The notes under the pieces were generated by a model, which saw only the letters and a list, made by a program, of their open reading frames with translations, was not told the DNA's origin and ran no database searches. Both the position numbers and the translations under genes were made by a program. Below, piece by piece: positions 22,002-31,368 of a stretch of 32,596 nt of DNA; the first letter of the stretch is position 1, and every line of letters starts with the position of its first letter. The stretch is from DASTPP01 sp035762175. Lineage in GTDB: Bacteria; Myxococcota_A; Polyangia; Polyangiales; Polyangiaceae. The DNA lies in the NCBI GenBank assembly GCA_035762175.1, contig DASTPP010000428.1, forward strand, positions 1 to 32,596, given 5' to 3'.

Positions 22002-23518
22002 GGCTCTACCTCTCGTCGTCGGTCGCCGGCGCGCTCGAGCCCTGCGGTTGCTCGCCCAACCAGCTCGGCGGTTTCGACCGGCTCGCGGCGTACTTTCGCC
22101 AGCAGGGCGCGCTCGCCCAGCGCTCGCTCTACCTCGAGGCGGGGCCGCTCTTCTTTCTCGACCCGGCGCCGCACGGCGAGCGCGCGACGCAAGACTCCTG
22201 GAAGGCCGAGGCGATCGCGGGGGCGCTCGGGCACATGGGCTTCGCGGGCTGGGCGCCCGGGCTGAACGACTGGTGCGAGGGCCCGGGCGCGCTCGCCCGC
22301 CTGCGCGAGCGGTCGAAGGGCGAGGGGCTCGCGGCGAACCTGCGGGCCGAGGGCGTGGGGCTTTTGCCGACGGCGCTGCGCGAGGCGGGCGGGGTGAAGG
22401 TCGGGCTGCTGGGGCTGAGCGCGCCGCAGCGGGCGGGGGTCGGGCCCGAAGGGGTCGAGGTGGGCCCGGCGCCCGAGGCGCTGCGGCGGTCGATCGAGGG
22501 GCTAAAGGGGCAGGGCGCGCAGGTCCTCGTCGCGCTCGCGGCGCTGCCGCGGGGCGAGGCGCTGCGCCTCGTCGAGCAGACGCCGGGGGTGCACGTGCTG
22601 CTCGTCGGCAAGCCCTTCGACGCGGGCGAGGCGAACGACAAGGCGTCGCCGCCGGTGCTGATCGGCGAGACGCTGGTGGTCGAGACGGCGAACCACCTGC
22701 AGACGGTGGGCGTGGTCGACCTGTACGTGCGCGACGGGGCGTTCACCTTCCAAGACGCGGCGGGGGTCGCGCGCGCGTCCGAGCGCGCGGCGCTCGTCGG
22801 GCGCATCGAAGAGCTCGAGGCGAAGCTGCGCCGGTGGGAGCAAGACCCGGGCGTCGCGCGCGACGACGTCAAGGCGCGGCGGGGCGACGTCGAGCGGCTG
22901 CGGCGCGAGCTGCGCGCGCTCGAGACGCCGGCGCCGCCCGCGAAGGGCAGCTTCTTTCGATTCACGAACGTGCCGGTCGCCGACGCGCTCGGCCGCGACG
23001 AGGCCGTCTACCGCGACATGCTCGCCTACTACCAGCGCGTCAACGAGCACAACCGCAAGGCCTTCGCGGGGCGCAAGCCGCCGCCGCCGGGCGAGGGCGG
23101 CCAGCGCTACGTCGGCGGCGAGGCGTGCGCCACCTGCCACCCAGGCGCGCGCGACGTCTGGCAGGGCACGGCCCACGCGCACGCCTACGAGACGCTCTCG
23201 CGCCAGTACAAAGAGTACAACCTCGAGTGCGTCTCGTGCCACGTGACGGGCTACGAGCGGCCGGGCGGCAGCACCGTCACCGAGAACGCGGCGCTCAAGG
23301 GCGTGCAGTGCGAGAGCTGCCACGGGCCCGGCGCGCTGCACGCCGCCGACCCGGCGAAGAAGGGGCTCATCGCGGCGCAGCCCGACCCGCAGGGCTGCGT
23401 GTCGGCCTGCCACCACCCGCCGCACGTCGAGGGCTTCGACCCGGTCGCCCGCATGCACAAGGTGCTGGGCCCGGGCCACGGCAACCTCGACAACTGGCCG
23501 CCGAAGAAGGCGCGCTAG
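21845..23518 (+). CDS. Lipoprotein: UshA-like domain fused to multiheme cytochrome c (c554-like)
   Basis: 557 residues from ATG 21845. The lipobox LLAAC gives Cys30. The N-terminal half resembles 5'-nucleotidase/UshA metallophosphatases (EPCGCSPNQLGGFDR, VKVGLLGLSAPQ), but the metal motifs are absent: the D-x-H place reads SSSVAGALEP, and the GNHE place reads GLNDW. A coiled coil follows (about 315-361). The C-terminal part has heme motifs CATCH (428-432), CVSCH (462-466) and CESCH (489-493). A fourth, CVSACH (518-523), is a CX3CH variant. The order resembles cytochrome c554-type tetraheme domains. Extra His residues (HAHAYETL, HHPPH) could be distal ligands. It is likely a periplasm- or surface-facing electron carrier attached by lipid. 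No oxidase or reductase partner is in the window. Confidence 0.85.
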   Translation: MSYRRPTHSRRVSSLTVASALFASALLAACEGCRTPGPAGDAASAPAEPPTLRLYLSSSVAGALEPCGCSPNQLGGFDRLAAYFRQQGALAQRSLYLEAGPLFFLDPAPHGERATQDSWKAEAIAGALGHMGFAGWAPGLNDWCEGPGALARLRERSKGEGLAANLRAEGVGLLPTALREAGGVKVGLLGLSAPQRAGVGPEGVEVGPAPEALRRSIEGLKGQGAQVLVALAALPRGEALRLVEQTPGVHVLLVGKPFDAGEANDKASPPVLIGETLVVETANHLQTVGVVDLYVRDGAFTFQDAAGVARASERAALVGRIEELEAKLRRWEQDPGVARDDVKARRGDVERLRRELRALETPAPPAKGSFFRFTNVPVADALGRDEAVYRDMLAYYQRVNEHNRKAFAGRKPPPPGEGGQRYVGGEACATCHPGARDVWQGTAHAHAYETLSRQYKEYNLECVSCHVTGYERPGGSTVTENAALKGVQCESCHGPGALHAADPAKKGLIAAQPDPQGCVSACHHPPHVEGFDPVARMHKVLGPGHGNLDNWPPKKAR

Positions 23519-23646
23519 CGTCGGGGGCGGGCCCCCGGCAAACGCCCGGAGGGCGGGGGCCCCACTGTCTGAGCCCCCTGCGAAGGGGGCGAGTTTGGGG
23601 TGCCCGGAGGGCGTTTGCCGGGGGCCCGCCCCCGACGCTAGCGCGC
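23510..23646. repeat. Large hairpin element, copy 2 (38-bp perfect arms, conserved core)
   Basis: The arms 23510-23547 and 23609-23646 are perfect 38-bp inverted repeats. The left arm includes the last codons and TAG stop of the cytochrome gene, so the right arm is an inverted copy of a coding end. The 61-nt core (23548-23608) reads GGAGGGCGGG...CTGTCTGAGCCCC...GGGGGCGAGTT...GGGTGCCCGGA and has an inner hairpin GCCCCC-tgcgaa-GGGGGC. It aligns along its full length with the core at 725-786. The position between convergent genes would suit a bidirectional terminator. No T-tract. Confidence 0.85.
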
Positions 23647-23653
23647 TACGGGC

Positions 23654-24721
23654 TCAGCCGAGCGCGGCGCGCAGATCGACGCGGATGCGCCGGGCGTCCG
23701 CGGGCGGCACGAAGCCCGCGGCGACGAAGAATTGCACGGCGCGCGCGAGCGCCTGGCGGGCGGGCCGGAACGAGTAGCCGAGCTCTCGCTCGGCCTTCGA
23801 CGACGAGGCCCAGGCGTAGGCGCCGACGTAGTCGCGGGCGATCGGGTACGAGAGCCCGGCGCCCTCGCCGGGCGCGCCGGGCGAGGCGCCGAGGCGGCCG
23901 GCCCACTCGGCGAGCGAACGGCCGACCTTGGGGCCGGGCCCGGAGAGGCCGCTGATGTCGGCGAGGACGCCGAAGAATTGCTCGTAGGTCAGGTTCTCGC
24001 CGCCGAGGGCGTAGCGCTCGCCGGGGCGCCCGCGCTCGAGGCAGAGCGCGAGGCCCCGCGCCGCGTCGTCGACGTCGACGACGCTGAGGCCGCCCTCGGC
24101 GCTCGGGAAGTCGAAGAAGGGGGCGCGGTGGCGCAGGAAGCGCGCGACGAGGGCGCCGAGCGGGCTCGGGCGCCAGTCGTCGGGGCCGAACAGGGCCGCG
24201 GGCAGGGCGACGACGAGGGGCAGACCCTTTTCGTTCGCGTACGAAAGGGCGACGGCCTCGGCGCGGCGCGCCGCCTCGACGCGCGGGTCGGGATCGCGCA
24301 GGTTGAAGGCGTGGCCCTCGTCGAGCGCCTCTTGCGCGCCGCTCGTGCCGAGCGTCAGCCAGCTCGACGCGTAGGCGACGCGGGCGACGCCGCGCAGGCG
24401 CGCCGCCTCGAGCACCTCGCGCGCGCAGGCCTCGGCCGCCGCGGCGACCCGGCCGGCCCCGCCCGCCCCGGGGCGCGCCGCGCTCGCCGCGTGCACGAGC
24501 CGGTCGCAGCCGGCGAGCGCCCGGTAGACCGTGTGTCCGACGCGCACGTCGCCCTCGTGGACCTCGAGCCCCTCGCGGGGCAAGGACGCGAGGGCGCGCC
24601 GGCCCTCGCCGGGCGAGACGAACGCCTTGACGCGCTCGCCGGCGTCGAGAAGCTGTCGGGCGACGCGGGCCCCGAGAAACTCGCCCGCCCCCGTCACGAG
24701 AACTTTGCCCCTGGTTGCCAT
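23654..24721 (-). CDS. Extended SDR / NAD-dependent epimerase-like, catalytic Tyr-Lys not visible
   Basis: 355 residues from ATG 24721. The Rossmann motif TGAGEFLG (10-17) fits GxxGxxG. It has EGDVR, HAAS and the ASSWLTLG strand with its conserved Ser. The C-terminal half has VVDVDDAARGLALCLERG, GERYALGGENLTYEQ and SKAERELGYSFRP, close to hopanoid-associated sugar epimerases (HpnA-like) and related enzymes. Where these have Y-x-x-x-K the sequence is DPDPRVEAARRAEAVAL, so neither Tyr nor Lys is in place. It may therefore bind NAD(P) without the usual chemistry, or use other residues. No hopanoid genes are nearby, so I give no symbol. A TGCTAACCC box lies 6 nt upstream of the ATG. Confidence 0.8.
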   Translation of the reverse strand: MATRGKVLVTGAGEFLGARVARQLLDAGERVKAFVSPGEGRRALASLPREGLEVHEGDVRVGHTVYRALAGCDRLVHAASAARPGAGGAGRVAAAAEACAREVLEAARLRGVARVAYASSWLTLGTSGAQEALDEGHAFNLRDPDPRVEAARRAEAVALSYANEKGLPLVVALPAALFGPDDWRPSPLGALVARFLRHRAPFFDFPSAEGGLSVVDVDDAARGLALCLERGRPGERYALGGENLTYEQFFGVLADISGLSGPGPKVGRSLAEWAGRLGASPGAPGEGAGLSYPIARDYVGAYAWASSSKAERELGYSFRPARQALARAVQFFVAAGFVPPADARRIRVDLRAALG

Positions 24722-24727
24722 GCGGGG

Positions 24728-24733
24728 GGGTTA
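24728..24733 (-). promoter_or_regulatory. Predicted -10 box of the SDR gene, leaderless type
   Basis: TGC-TAACCC on the minus strand; the hexamer ends 6 nt before ATG 24721. The hexamer itself is a poor -10 match and no -35 is visible; support comes from the TGCTA word and its spacing. Confidence 0.3.
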
Positions 24734-24778
24734 GCACGGGCGCCGGGGGCGGGGGGGCCTTCGTTGCGGCCGCCCGGC

Positions 24779-27280
24779 TCAGCGCCCGGCCGGGCAGCGC
24801 TGGGGCTCTCCGAGCGCCTCGACGATCGCGCGGGCGAGCGGGGCGGGCGGCTTCGCGGCGCGCAAGGCGGCGGCGAGCGCGGGCAGCTCGCGGGGGCGCA
24901 GGCGGCCGAGCGACGAGAGGGCGGCGCGTCCGAGGGCGACCTCGCCGGCGTCGGCGCCCTTGGCGAAGCCGCGCCGGGCCAGATCGACGAGGCCCTGGGT
25001 CGCGGGCCGGTGGCAGAGCGCGCCGAGGGCCTCGAGGGCGCGTACGCGCACCTCGAGGGGCGCCGCGGCCTCGCCGGCGAGCTCCCAGAGCTTCGGGCCC
25101 GCCGAGGCGGGGCGGCGCCGGACGAGCGCGTCGACGACGCGCACGCGCGCGTCCGGGACGCGCTCTTCGTCGAGCGCGTCGAGCAGCGCGCGGTCGCCGC
25201 GGCCGCCCGCGGGCCGGTCGGCGAGCGCGTCGTAGGCCGAGGCGCGCACGAAGGTCCAAGGGTCGGCCGCGAGGCGGACGAGGGCCGCCTCGGCCGCCCC
25301 GCCGCCCTGCGACGCGAGGGCCGGGCCGAGGGCCTGGCGCACCCGCGGCGACCGGTCGCCCGCCAGCGCGAGCAGGCGCGGGCCGAGCTCGGCGACGCCG
25401 CCCGAGACGCGCGCCGCCTCGCCGCGCAGCCGCGCGTCGGCGTCGCCGAGGGCGCGCGCGAGGAGCGCGACGGCGTGCGGATCGCGCTCGCGGGCCAGCG
25501 CCGACGCGGGCGCGAGCGCCCGGAAGCGGTCGGCGAAGGGGGCGCCCTCGGGCGCGACGCGCGCGAGGGCCCGCGAGGCCGGCTCGCGCAGCGCGGGCGA
25601 CGAGAGCGCGGGGCCCGCCTCGCGCAGGAGCTCGAAGGTGCGGGCGGGCGCGAGCGCCGCGTCGCCGAGCAGCTCGGCGGCGGGGTCGAGCGCGCGGGCC
25701 GAGCGCAGGGCCCGGGCGAGGGCGCTGCGGAAGCCCTGCCGCTCGCGCTCGGAGGCGTCGGCCGGGCGCCGCGCGGCCACGGCCACGGCGCGGGCGGGGT
25801 CGAGCGAGGCGAGCAAGAGCGCCGCGGGCACGCGCGAGGGGTGCGAGGGGTCGAGCGCCGCCTCGGCCAGCGCGGGGCCGGCGTCGCGGCGGCAGCCCTC
25901 GAGCCGCGCCCGCGCGTAGGCCGCCTCGCCCTCGTCGCGGGCGCCGAGGGCCCGCGCGTAGAGGGGCGCCGACTCGGCGCAAGGCGCGCCGTCGAAGGCG
26001 CCGAGCGCGAGCTTGCGCGCCGGGGCGTCGAGCGAGCCGTAGCGGGTCGCGATCAGGCGACGCCCCTCGGGGCCGGCGCCGGCGAGCAGGGCCGCCGCCG
26101 CCCGCGCCCGCGCGGGCTCGCCCTGCAAGAGGTCGACGACGGCCGCGAGATCGCCCCCGCCGTCGAACTCGGTGCGCGCCTCGATCTCGGTCAGGGTGAC
26201 GGCCACGTCGGCGCCCGCCTTCGCGCCCTTCGGCGCGCGCCCCTCTTCGAGCACCACCGCCAGGCACGCGGTGCGCACCGGCGGCTCGAGCGGCAGCTCG
26301 TACGCGGCGCCGGGCTCGTCCCACGCGTCGTCGGGCAGCTCGACCTGAACGAGGCGCCCCCCGTCGGCGGCGACCCAGAGGCGCTTCGGCGCCGCGCCCC
26401 GCTCGACCGCGCGCTGGCTCGGGCGCACCTGCAGCGAGAGCCCCGTCAGTGCGAGATCGCGCGGCGCGCGGAACACGACGAACTCGCCCCGACCGTCGGC
26501 CCCGCGCGCCTCCGACCAGCTCGAGTCGGGGTCGCCGTCGGTCAGCGCCATCGGCGAGCCCGTGCCGCTCGAGGCCGCCACCGCGGCGAGCACGCGCCCG
26601 AGCGGCCCCCGCTCGCCGGCCGCGCGCTTGCGGGCCTTGACGCGCGGGGCGCGCTCGCGTTCGGCGCGCTCGAGCTGCTGCGCGCGCACGTGCTTGAGCG
26701 CCAGATCGTTCGGGTCGAGCACGCGTGGCGTCGCCATCGCGGGCCGGCCGCAGAGCGTCAGCTCGGGGTGGCGCGTGCCCACCATGAGCTGGCCCTCGGC
26801 GCCCTCGCCCGCCAGGCGCACGACGTTCGGCTCGGGCGAGCCCTCTTCGTCGGCGAAGGCCGCGCGGTCGTGGAAGACGACGCGCGCGTCGCCCGACTCG
26901 GAGCGCAGCGGGGCGGCGACGACGCTGACCCAGCGCGCCCCCGGCTCGCGCCCCGGCACGCTGACGAGCGCCGCCGATCGCCCCGCGCCGACGTCGACCC
27001 GCCGCAGCGTCGCCTCGGCCCAGCGCGCGCCGAACCCCTCGCCGAAGGGCAGGGGGGCCGCCGCGCCCGGGTCGCAGGGCGACGCCGGGCAGGCGCGCGC
27101 GCGCACCCCCGCCGCGTCGACCGCGACGCCGAGCGCCTGCTGCCCCGCCGCGGCGGGCACCTGCAAGGGCGAAGGCCCCTCGGCGCGCGCGGCGCGCGGG
27201 GCCGCGAGCGAGGCGAGCGCGAGCGCGGCCGCGAGGGCGAAAGCGGGCGGGCGAGGTCGGAGCGAAGGGGGGGCGGGCAT
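24779..27280 (-). CDS. Secreted HEAT-repeat protein with discoidin-like domain
   Basis: 833 residues from ATG 27280. The signal peptide (RPPAFALAAALALASLAAPRAARA) has likely cleavage after ARA. A first region (about 35-180) includes GVRARACPASPCDPG and PNVVRLAGEG. Residues about 235-370 look like an F5/8 type C (discoidin-like) domain, with ALTDGDPDSSWSEARG and FVVFRAPRDLALTGLSLQVRP. From about 390 to the end there are many helical HEAT-like units such as DPHAVALLARALGDADARLRGEA, DRSPRVRQALGPAL and ADPWTFVRASAYDAL. Such proteins are non-catalytic scaffolds; the discoidin-like domain may bind glycan or another ligand. The frame is open to 27319, but the extension lacks signal-peptide character and overlaps a TGCTAGGTG box. 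It starts 52 bp after the 5'-nucleotidase gene. Confidence 0.8.
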   Translation of the reverse strand: MPAPPSLRPRPPAFALAAALALASLAAPRAARAEGPSPLQVPAAAGQQALGVAVDAAGVRARACPASPCDPGAAAPLPFGEGFGARWAEATLRRVDVGAGRSAALVSVPGREPGARWVSVVAAPLRSESGDARVVFHDRAAFADEEGSPEPNVVRLAGEGAEGQLMVGTRHPELTLCGRPAMATPRVLDPNDLALKHVRAQQLERAERERAPRVKARKRAAGERGPLGRVLAAVAASSGTGSPMALTDGDPDSSWSEARGADGRGEFVVFRAPRDLALTGLSLQVRPSQRAVERGAAPKRLWVAADGGRLVQVELPDDAWDEPGAAYELPLEPPVRTACLAVVLEEGRAPKGAKAGADVAVTLTEIEARTEFDGGGDLAAVVDLLQGEPARARAAAALLAGAGPEGRRLIATRYGSLDAPARKLALGAFDGAPCAESAPLYARALGARDEGEAAYARARLEGCRRDAGPALAEAALDPSHPSRVPAALLLASLDPARAVAVAARRPADASERERQGFRSALARALRSARALDPAAELLGDAALAPARTFELLREAGPALSSPALREPASRALARVAPEGAPFADRFRALAPASALARERDPHAVALLARALGDADARLRGEAARVSGGVAELGPRLLALAGDRSPRVRQALGPALASQGGGAAEAALVRLAADPWTFVRASAYDALADRPAGGRGDRALLDALDEERVPDARVRVVDALVRRRPASAGPKLWELAGEAAAPLEVRVRALEALGALCHRPATQGLVDLARRGFAKGADAGEVALGRAALSSLGRLRPRELPALAAALRAAKPPAPLARAIVEALGEPQRCPAGR

Positions 27281-27309
27281 GGGCGGGCGCGGCCGGTGGC
27301 CTCGCCTTG

Positions 27310-27336
27310 CACCTAGCACGGCCCGCCCCGCGTCAG
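27310..27336 (-). promoter_or_regulatory. Predicted promoter of the HEAT-repeat gene
   Basis: On the minus strand CTGACG (27331-27336), 15 nt, TAGGTG (27310-27315), with TGC before the hexamer. The leader would be about 23 nt. The -35 overlaps the end of the upstream coding region. Confidence 0.3.
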
Positions 27337-28928
27337 GGGCCGGCGCCGCCCGGCCGCGGCAGCGGCGCCCCGCTCGTGCCGAGCCGATCGCGCCGGTCGA
27401 CGAGCCGTTCGAGGCCCCGCGAGGGCGAGGTCGGGCGCGCCCGCAGCCAGCGCAGCACCGGCTCGCGGATCGACTCGCCGAAGCGCGGGCTCGGGTCTTG
27501 GCGGCCGAAGAGGTAGTCGCTGCCCCCGGCGTAGGCGTAGTCGCTCGTGACCACGCGGTAGCGCCGCCCCGGCTCGAGCGGCGCGCCCCCCGCGAGCGTG
27601 ACCCGCCCCCCCTCGCCGCGCTCGAGCCCCGCGACGTGGCCGCCGCAGCAGGCGAGGTTGTCGAGCAGCTCGGCGCCCGTGATGTGCACGGTCACGAGGC
27701 GGTTGACGAAGGGCAGCGTCGAGAAGACGGCCGCGTGCGAGATGGGCCCCGGGTTGAAGCCCTGGCGCGTGGTGAAGCGGCCGAGCACCGCCACGTCGGC
27801 CGAGGCCGCCTCGCGCCACGCGTCGGCCACCAGGTTGACGAGCGCCGGCGACTCGGCCGGCAGCGGCTCGCCCGCGTGGCCCACCACCTCGCCGAGCGCC
27901 GCGTCGACCTTCGCCTGCCACGACGCCACCTCGGCCGCGAGCGCCGCGTCGGGCGGCGCCGGCGGCGACGCGCCGGGCGGGTACGTCAAATCGACGAATT
28001 TCACGTCGCGCCCCGTCACCTCGGCCCGGGCGCCCGGCGCCTTCGCCACGACGAGCTCGACGCGCGCGTACGCCCCGAGGTACGCGCCCGCCTCGACGAC
28101 GGGCACCGCGCCCGCCCAGCGCAGGCCCTTCTCGTGGCAGTGCCCCGCGCCCACGAAGCCGAGCCCCCACGCCGGGTGGCGCTCGACGATCGGGGCGAGC
28201 GCGCCGCCGCACTGGTGCGCGACGACCACGACCACGTCGGCGCCGGCCGCGTACGCCGCGGGCACCGCGCGCTCGAGCGCCGGCCCCTCGGGCTCGAAGT
28301 CGTAGCCCTCGTAGTTCGAGCGCAGCCCCTGCCGCGGCGCCGACTCGAGCGTCAGGCCCACCACGCCCACGCGCACGCCGCGGCGCTCGACGACGACGAA
28401 GGGGCGCGCGAGCTCGGGCCGGCCCTCGCGCGGGCGCACGTTCGCCGCCACGAAGGGGAAGCCCTGGCGCGCGGCGTTCTTCTCGAGCGCTTCGCGGCCG
28501 AAGTCGAACTCGTGGTTGCCGAGCGCCGAGGCCGCGTAGCCGAGCCGCCGCATCGCCTCGGTCGCCGGCGCCCCCTCGAAGAAGCTCGACACCGCCGGCC
28601 CCGTCCAGTTGTCGCCCCCCGAGAGCGCGAGCGTCGCCGCGGCCTCGCACCCGCCCGACGCGGACGGCACGCAGTGCCCCTCGTCGCGCAGCCAGCGGCC
28701 GAGCAGTGCCGCCGCGCCCCCCCGGGCCCGGCCCTCGCTCTCGGCCGGCGCGATCCAGCCGTGCTCGTCGGAGGTGAACAGAAAGCGCAGCGTCGCGCTC
28801 GCGCTCGCGCGCGGCGGCGCGGCGGGCCGCGGCCGCGGCTCGGGCGCGCGCGCGCAAGCCGCGAGGCCGGCCGGCGGCCCGAGCGCGACGAGGCAGAGCG
28901 CCCGCGCCGCGGCCGCCCGGGCCCTCAT
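27333..28928 (-). CDS. 5'-nucleotidase / UshA-family metallophosphatase lipoprotein
   Basis: 531 residues from ATG 28928. The lipobox LAAC gives Cys25. The metallophosphatase domain has TSDEHG (D54, H56), GGDNW (D106), GNHEFDFG (N138, H139), VVAHQCG and GAGHCHE, so the two-metal site appears complete. The C-terminal 5'-nucleotidase domain has VNLVADAWREA, FTTRQGFNPGPISHA, VNRLVTVHITGAELLDNL and SDYAYAGGSDYLFG, with the aromatic residues that hold the nucleobase. It should hydrolyse nucleotides or nucleotide sugars outside the cytoplasm. The ATG overlaps the TGA of the upstream gene (ATGA at 28925-28928), so the pair is probably translationally coupled. Confidence 0.9.
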   Translation of the reverse strand: MRARAAAARALCLVALGPPAGLAACARAPEPRPRPAAPPRASASATLRFLFTSDEHGWIAPAESEGRARGGAAALLGRWLRDEGHCVPSASGGCEAAATLALSGGDNWTGPAVSSFFEGAPATEAMRRLGYAASALGNHEFDFGREALEKNAARQGFPFVAANVRPREGRPELARPFVVVERRGVRVGVVGLTLESAPRQGLRSNYEGYDFEPEGPALERAVPAAYAAGADVVVVVAHQCGGALAPIVERHPAWGLGFVGAGHCHEKGLRWAGAVPVVEAGAYLGAYARVELVVAKAPGARAEVTGRDVKFVDLTYPPGASPPAPPDAALAAEVASWQAKVDAALGEVVGHAGEPLPAESPALVNLVADAWREAASADVAVLGRFTTRQGFNPGPISHAAVFSTLPFVNRLVTVHITGAELLDNLACCGGHVAGLERGEGGRVTLAGGAPLEPGRRYRVVTSDYAYAGGSDYLFGRQDPSPRFGESIREPVLRWLRARPTSPSRGLERLVDRRDRLGTSGAPLPRPGGAGP

Positions 28929-30058
28929 GGCAGGTTGGACGTGCCGTCGAGATCGTCGGCGAGGTAGCTCAAGATGACCTCGTCGAGCGACTTCTCGCTG
29001 ATGAGGTCGTCGCCGAAGATCGACCGGCCGTTCGACGGGCGCGCCGCCCGCGGGAAGCTCGAGCGCGAGACCGGTCGCGACGACGGCGACGCCGACGCCT
29101 CGGCGACCGGCGCCGGCTCGGGCAGCGCCCGGAGCGCCGGCGGCGTGGGCCGGCCGCGCTCGCCCGGCGCGCCTGGCGGCGGCGGGGCCTCGGCGTGGCG
29201 CGGCTCGCCCGGCGGCCGCACCTCGCGGCCCATCACGCCAACCGCGGCGGGGCGCGGCGGATGGCCGGGGCCGGGCAGAGGCGGCGGGCGCACCATGCTC
29301 GGCGCGGGGGGCGGGCGCACCGCGTTCGTCGGGGGCGACGGGCGCACCACGCTCGGCGCGGGGGGCGGGCGCACCACGCTCGGCGCGGGGGGCGGGCGCA
29401 CCGCGTTCGTCGGGGGCGACGGGCGCACCGCGCTCGCCGGCGGCGCCGGGCGCGCGGGGGGCGGCGGCGGCGGCTGCGGCCGCGAGAGCCCGCGCGCCGA
29501 GGGCAGGGGCGGCGCGGGCGGCAGCGGGGCCTGCTCGATCGAGGGCAGCGGCGTCGAGAGCGACAAGGGCTCGAGGGGCTCGGGCGCCGGGGGCGGCTCG
29601 AAGGACGTCAGCGCCGGCCGCTCGGTCGAGGTCGGCGTCGCCGGCACCGCGAGCTCGCTCGAGGGGGGCGCCTCGGGCGGTGGCGGCGGCGCGGCCGTCG
29701 GCTCGTCGGGCACCGAGCTGACCGCCGGGCGCAGCTCGCGCACCTCGCGCCGGGCCCCGGGCGCGGCCGTCTCGCCGCCGTCGATGGCGTCGTCGAAGAG
29801 GCCGCCGCGCAAGGCGAGGAACATCGCCTTGTGCTGCTCTTTCATCAGCTGCCGCACCACCCCCGCCATGTTCTCGCCGCCGACGTACTCGGCGTACGAG
29901 GTCTTGGTCGTCTTGATGATGCGGCCGCCGTCGGAAAAAAGGTGCGTGATGACGTGCGGGTGCCGTATGCCCGAGTCTTCCGTCTGAATGTGGAAGAGCT
30001 TACCCCGGTGCCGGACGTTGTTGTTGAACCCGAGGAGCGGAGACGGTCCCTTCGACAC
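28925..30058 (-). CDS. Bipartite protein: conserved N-terminal block, Pro-rich linker, conserved C-terminal tail
   Basis: 377 residues from GTG 30058. The N-terminal block (about 1-85: LLGFNNNVRHRGKLFHIQTE, then HPHVITHLFSDGGRIIKTTK, then MKEQHKAMFLALRGGLFD) has ordinary composition. Residues about 95-325 are Pro/Ala-rich and include 27-bp (9-residue) repeats such as VVRPPPAPS and AVRPSPPTN. The last 35 residues (GRSIFGDDLISEKSLDEVIL and SYLADDLDGTSNLP) are again ordinary. This head-linker-tail layout is familiar from hypothetical proteins of deltaproteobacteria/Myxococcota, but I know no function. There is no signal peptide or transmembrane helix, so cytosolic. It is divergent from a Ser/Thr kinase and coupled to the 5'-nucleotidase gene. 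A kinase substrate or adaptor is a possible role. Confidence 0.75.
   Translation of the reverse strand: MSKGPSPLLGFNNNVRHRGKLFHIQTEDSGIRHPHVITHLFSDGGRIIKTTKTSYAEYVGGENMAGVVRQLMKEQHKAMFLALRGGLFDDAIDGGETAAPGARREVRELRPAVSSVPDEPTAAPPPPPEAPPSSELAVPATPTSTERPALTSFEPPPAPEPLEPLSLSTPLPSIEQAPLPPAPPLPSARGLSRPQPPPPPPARPAPPASAVRPSPPTNAVRPPPAPSVVRPPPAPSVVRPSPPTNAVRPPPAPSMVRPPPLPGPGHPPRPAAVGVMGREVRPPGEPRHAEAPPPPGAPGERGRPTPPALRALPEPAPVAEASASPSSRPVSRSSFPRAARPSNGRSIFGDDLISEKSLDEVILSYLADDLDGTSNLP
29286..29447 (-). repeat. 27-bp in-frame coding repeat, six units of two types
   Basis: Units at 29286, 29313, 29340, 29367, 29394 and 29421, each 27 bp and beginning GGGCGCACC on the plus strand. They follow the order A-B-A-A-B-B', where A encodes VVRPPPAPS-like and B encodes AVRPSPPTN-like linker units. 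The pattern suggests duplication of an A-B pair. Confidence 0.85.
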
Positions 30059-30103
30059 GACGCAACACCCCGACGCGAGTTTCGCCTCGGCGGCCCTTTT
30101 GTC

Positions 30104-30109
30104 AGAGTA
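30104..30109 (-). promoter_or_regulatory. Predicted extended -10 box of the bipartite protein gene
   Basis: TG-a-TACTCT on the minus strand (hexamer 30104-30109) is an extended -10. It implies a leader of about 39 nt to GTG 30058. TCGACA lies 20 nt further up, which is too far for a normal -35. Confidence 0.35.
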
Positions 30110-30280
30110 TCACAGGCCCGGCGCCCGATGTCGACCGAACCGAGCCCCCGCCGCGCCGTTCTCCCTCCCACCCCGGCCCCGCCGCCCGCGCCCGCACCGA
30201 CCTCGGCGGGCGGCGGGCGCCGCGCCCGCTCGCCGTCTCGCGAAAGCCCGCGTCGCGGCCGCCCGGCGCGCTCTGCGCTC

Positions 30281-30308
30281 GTGAAAGTCTCCGCCGTGGT
30301 GCTAAGGT
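30281..30308 (+). promoter_or_regulatory. Predicted leaderless promoter of the soluble kinase
   Basis: GTGAAA (30281-30286), 16 nt, TAAGGT (30303-30308), with TGC before the hexamer. The hexamer ends 7 nt before GTG 30316 and no ribosome-binding sequence lies between. Confidence 0.45.
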
Positions 30309-30315
30309 AGTCGGC

Positions 30316-31368
<1,053 letters not shown>

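Noticed and set aside
23732..27316. Plus-strand frame of 1194 codons and minus-strand frame of 892 codons (23646-26324)
   Set aside because: Both are shadows of the SDR and HEAT-repeat genes; their translations are Arg/Ala/Gly-biased with no domain signal.
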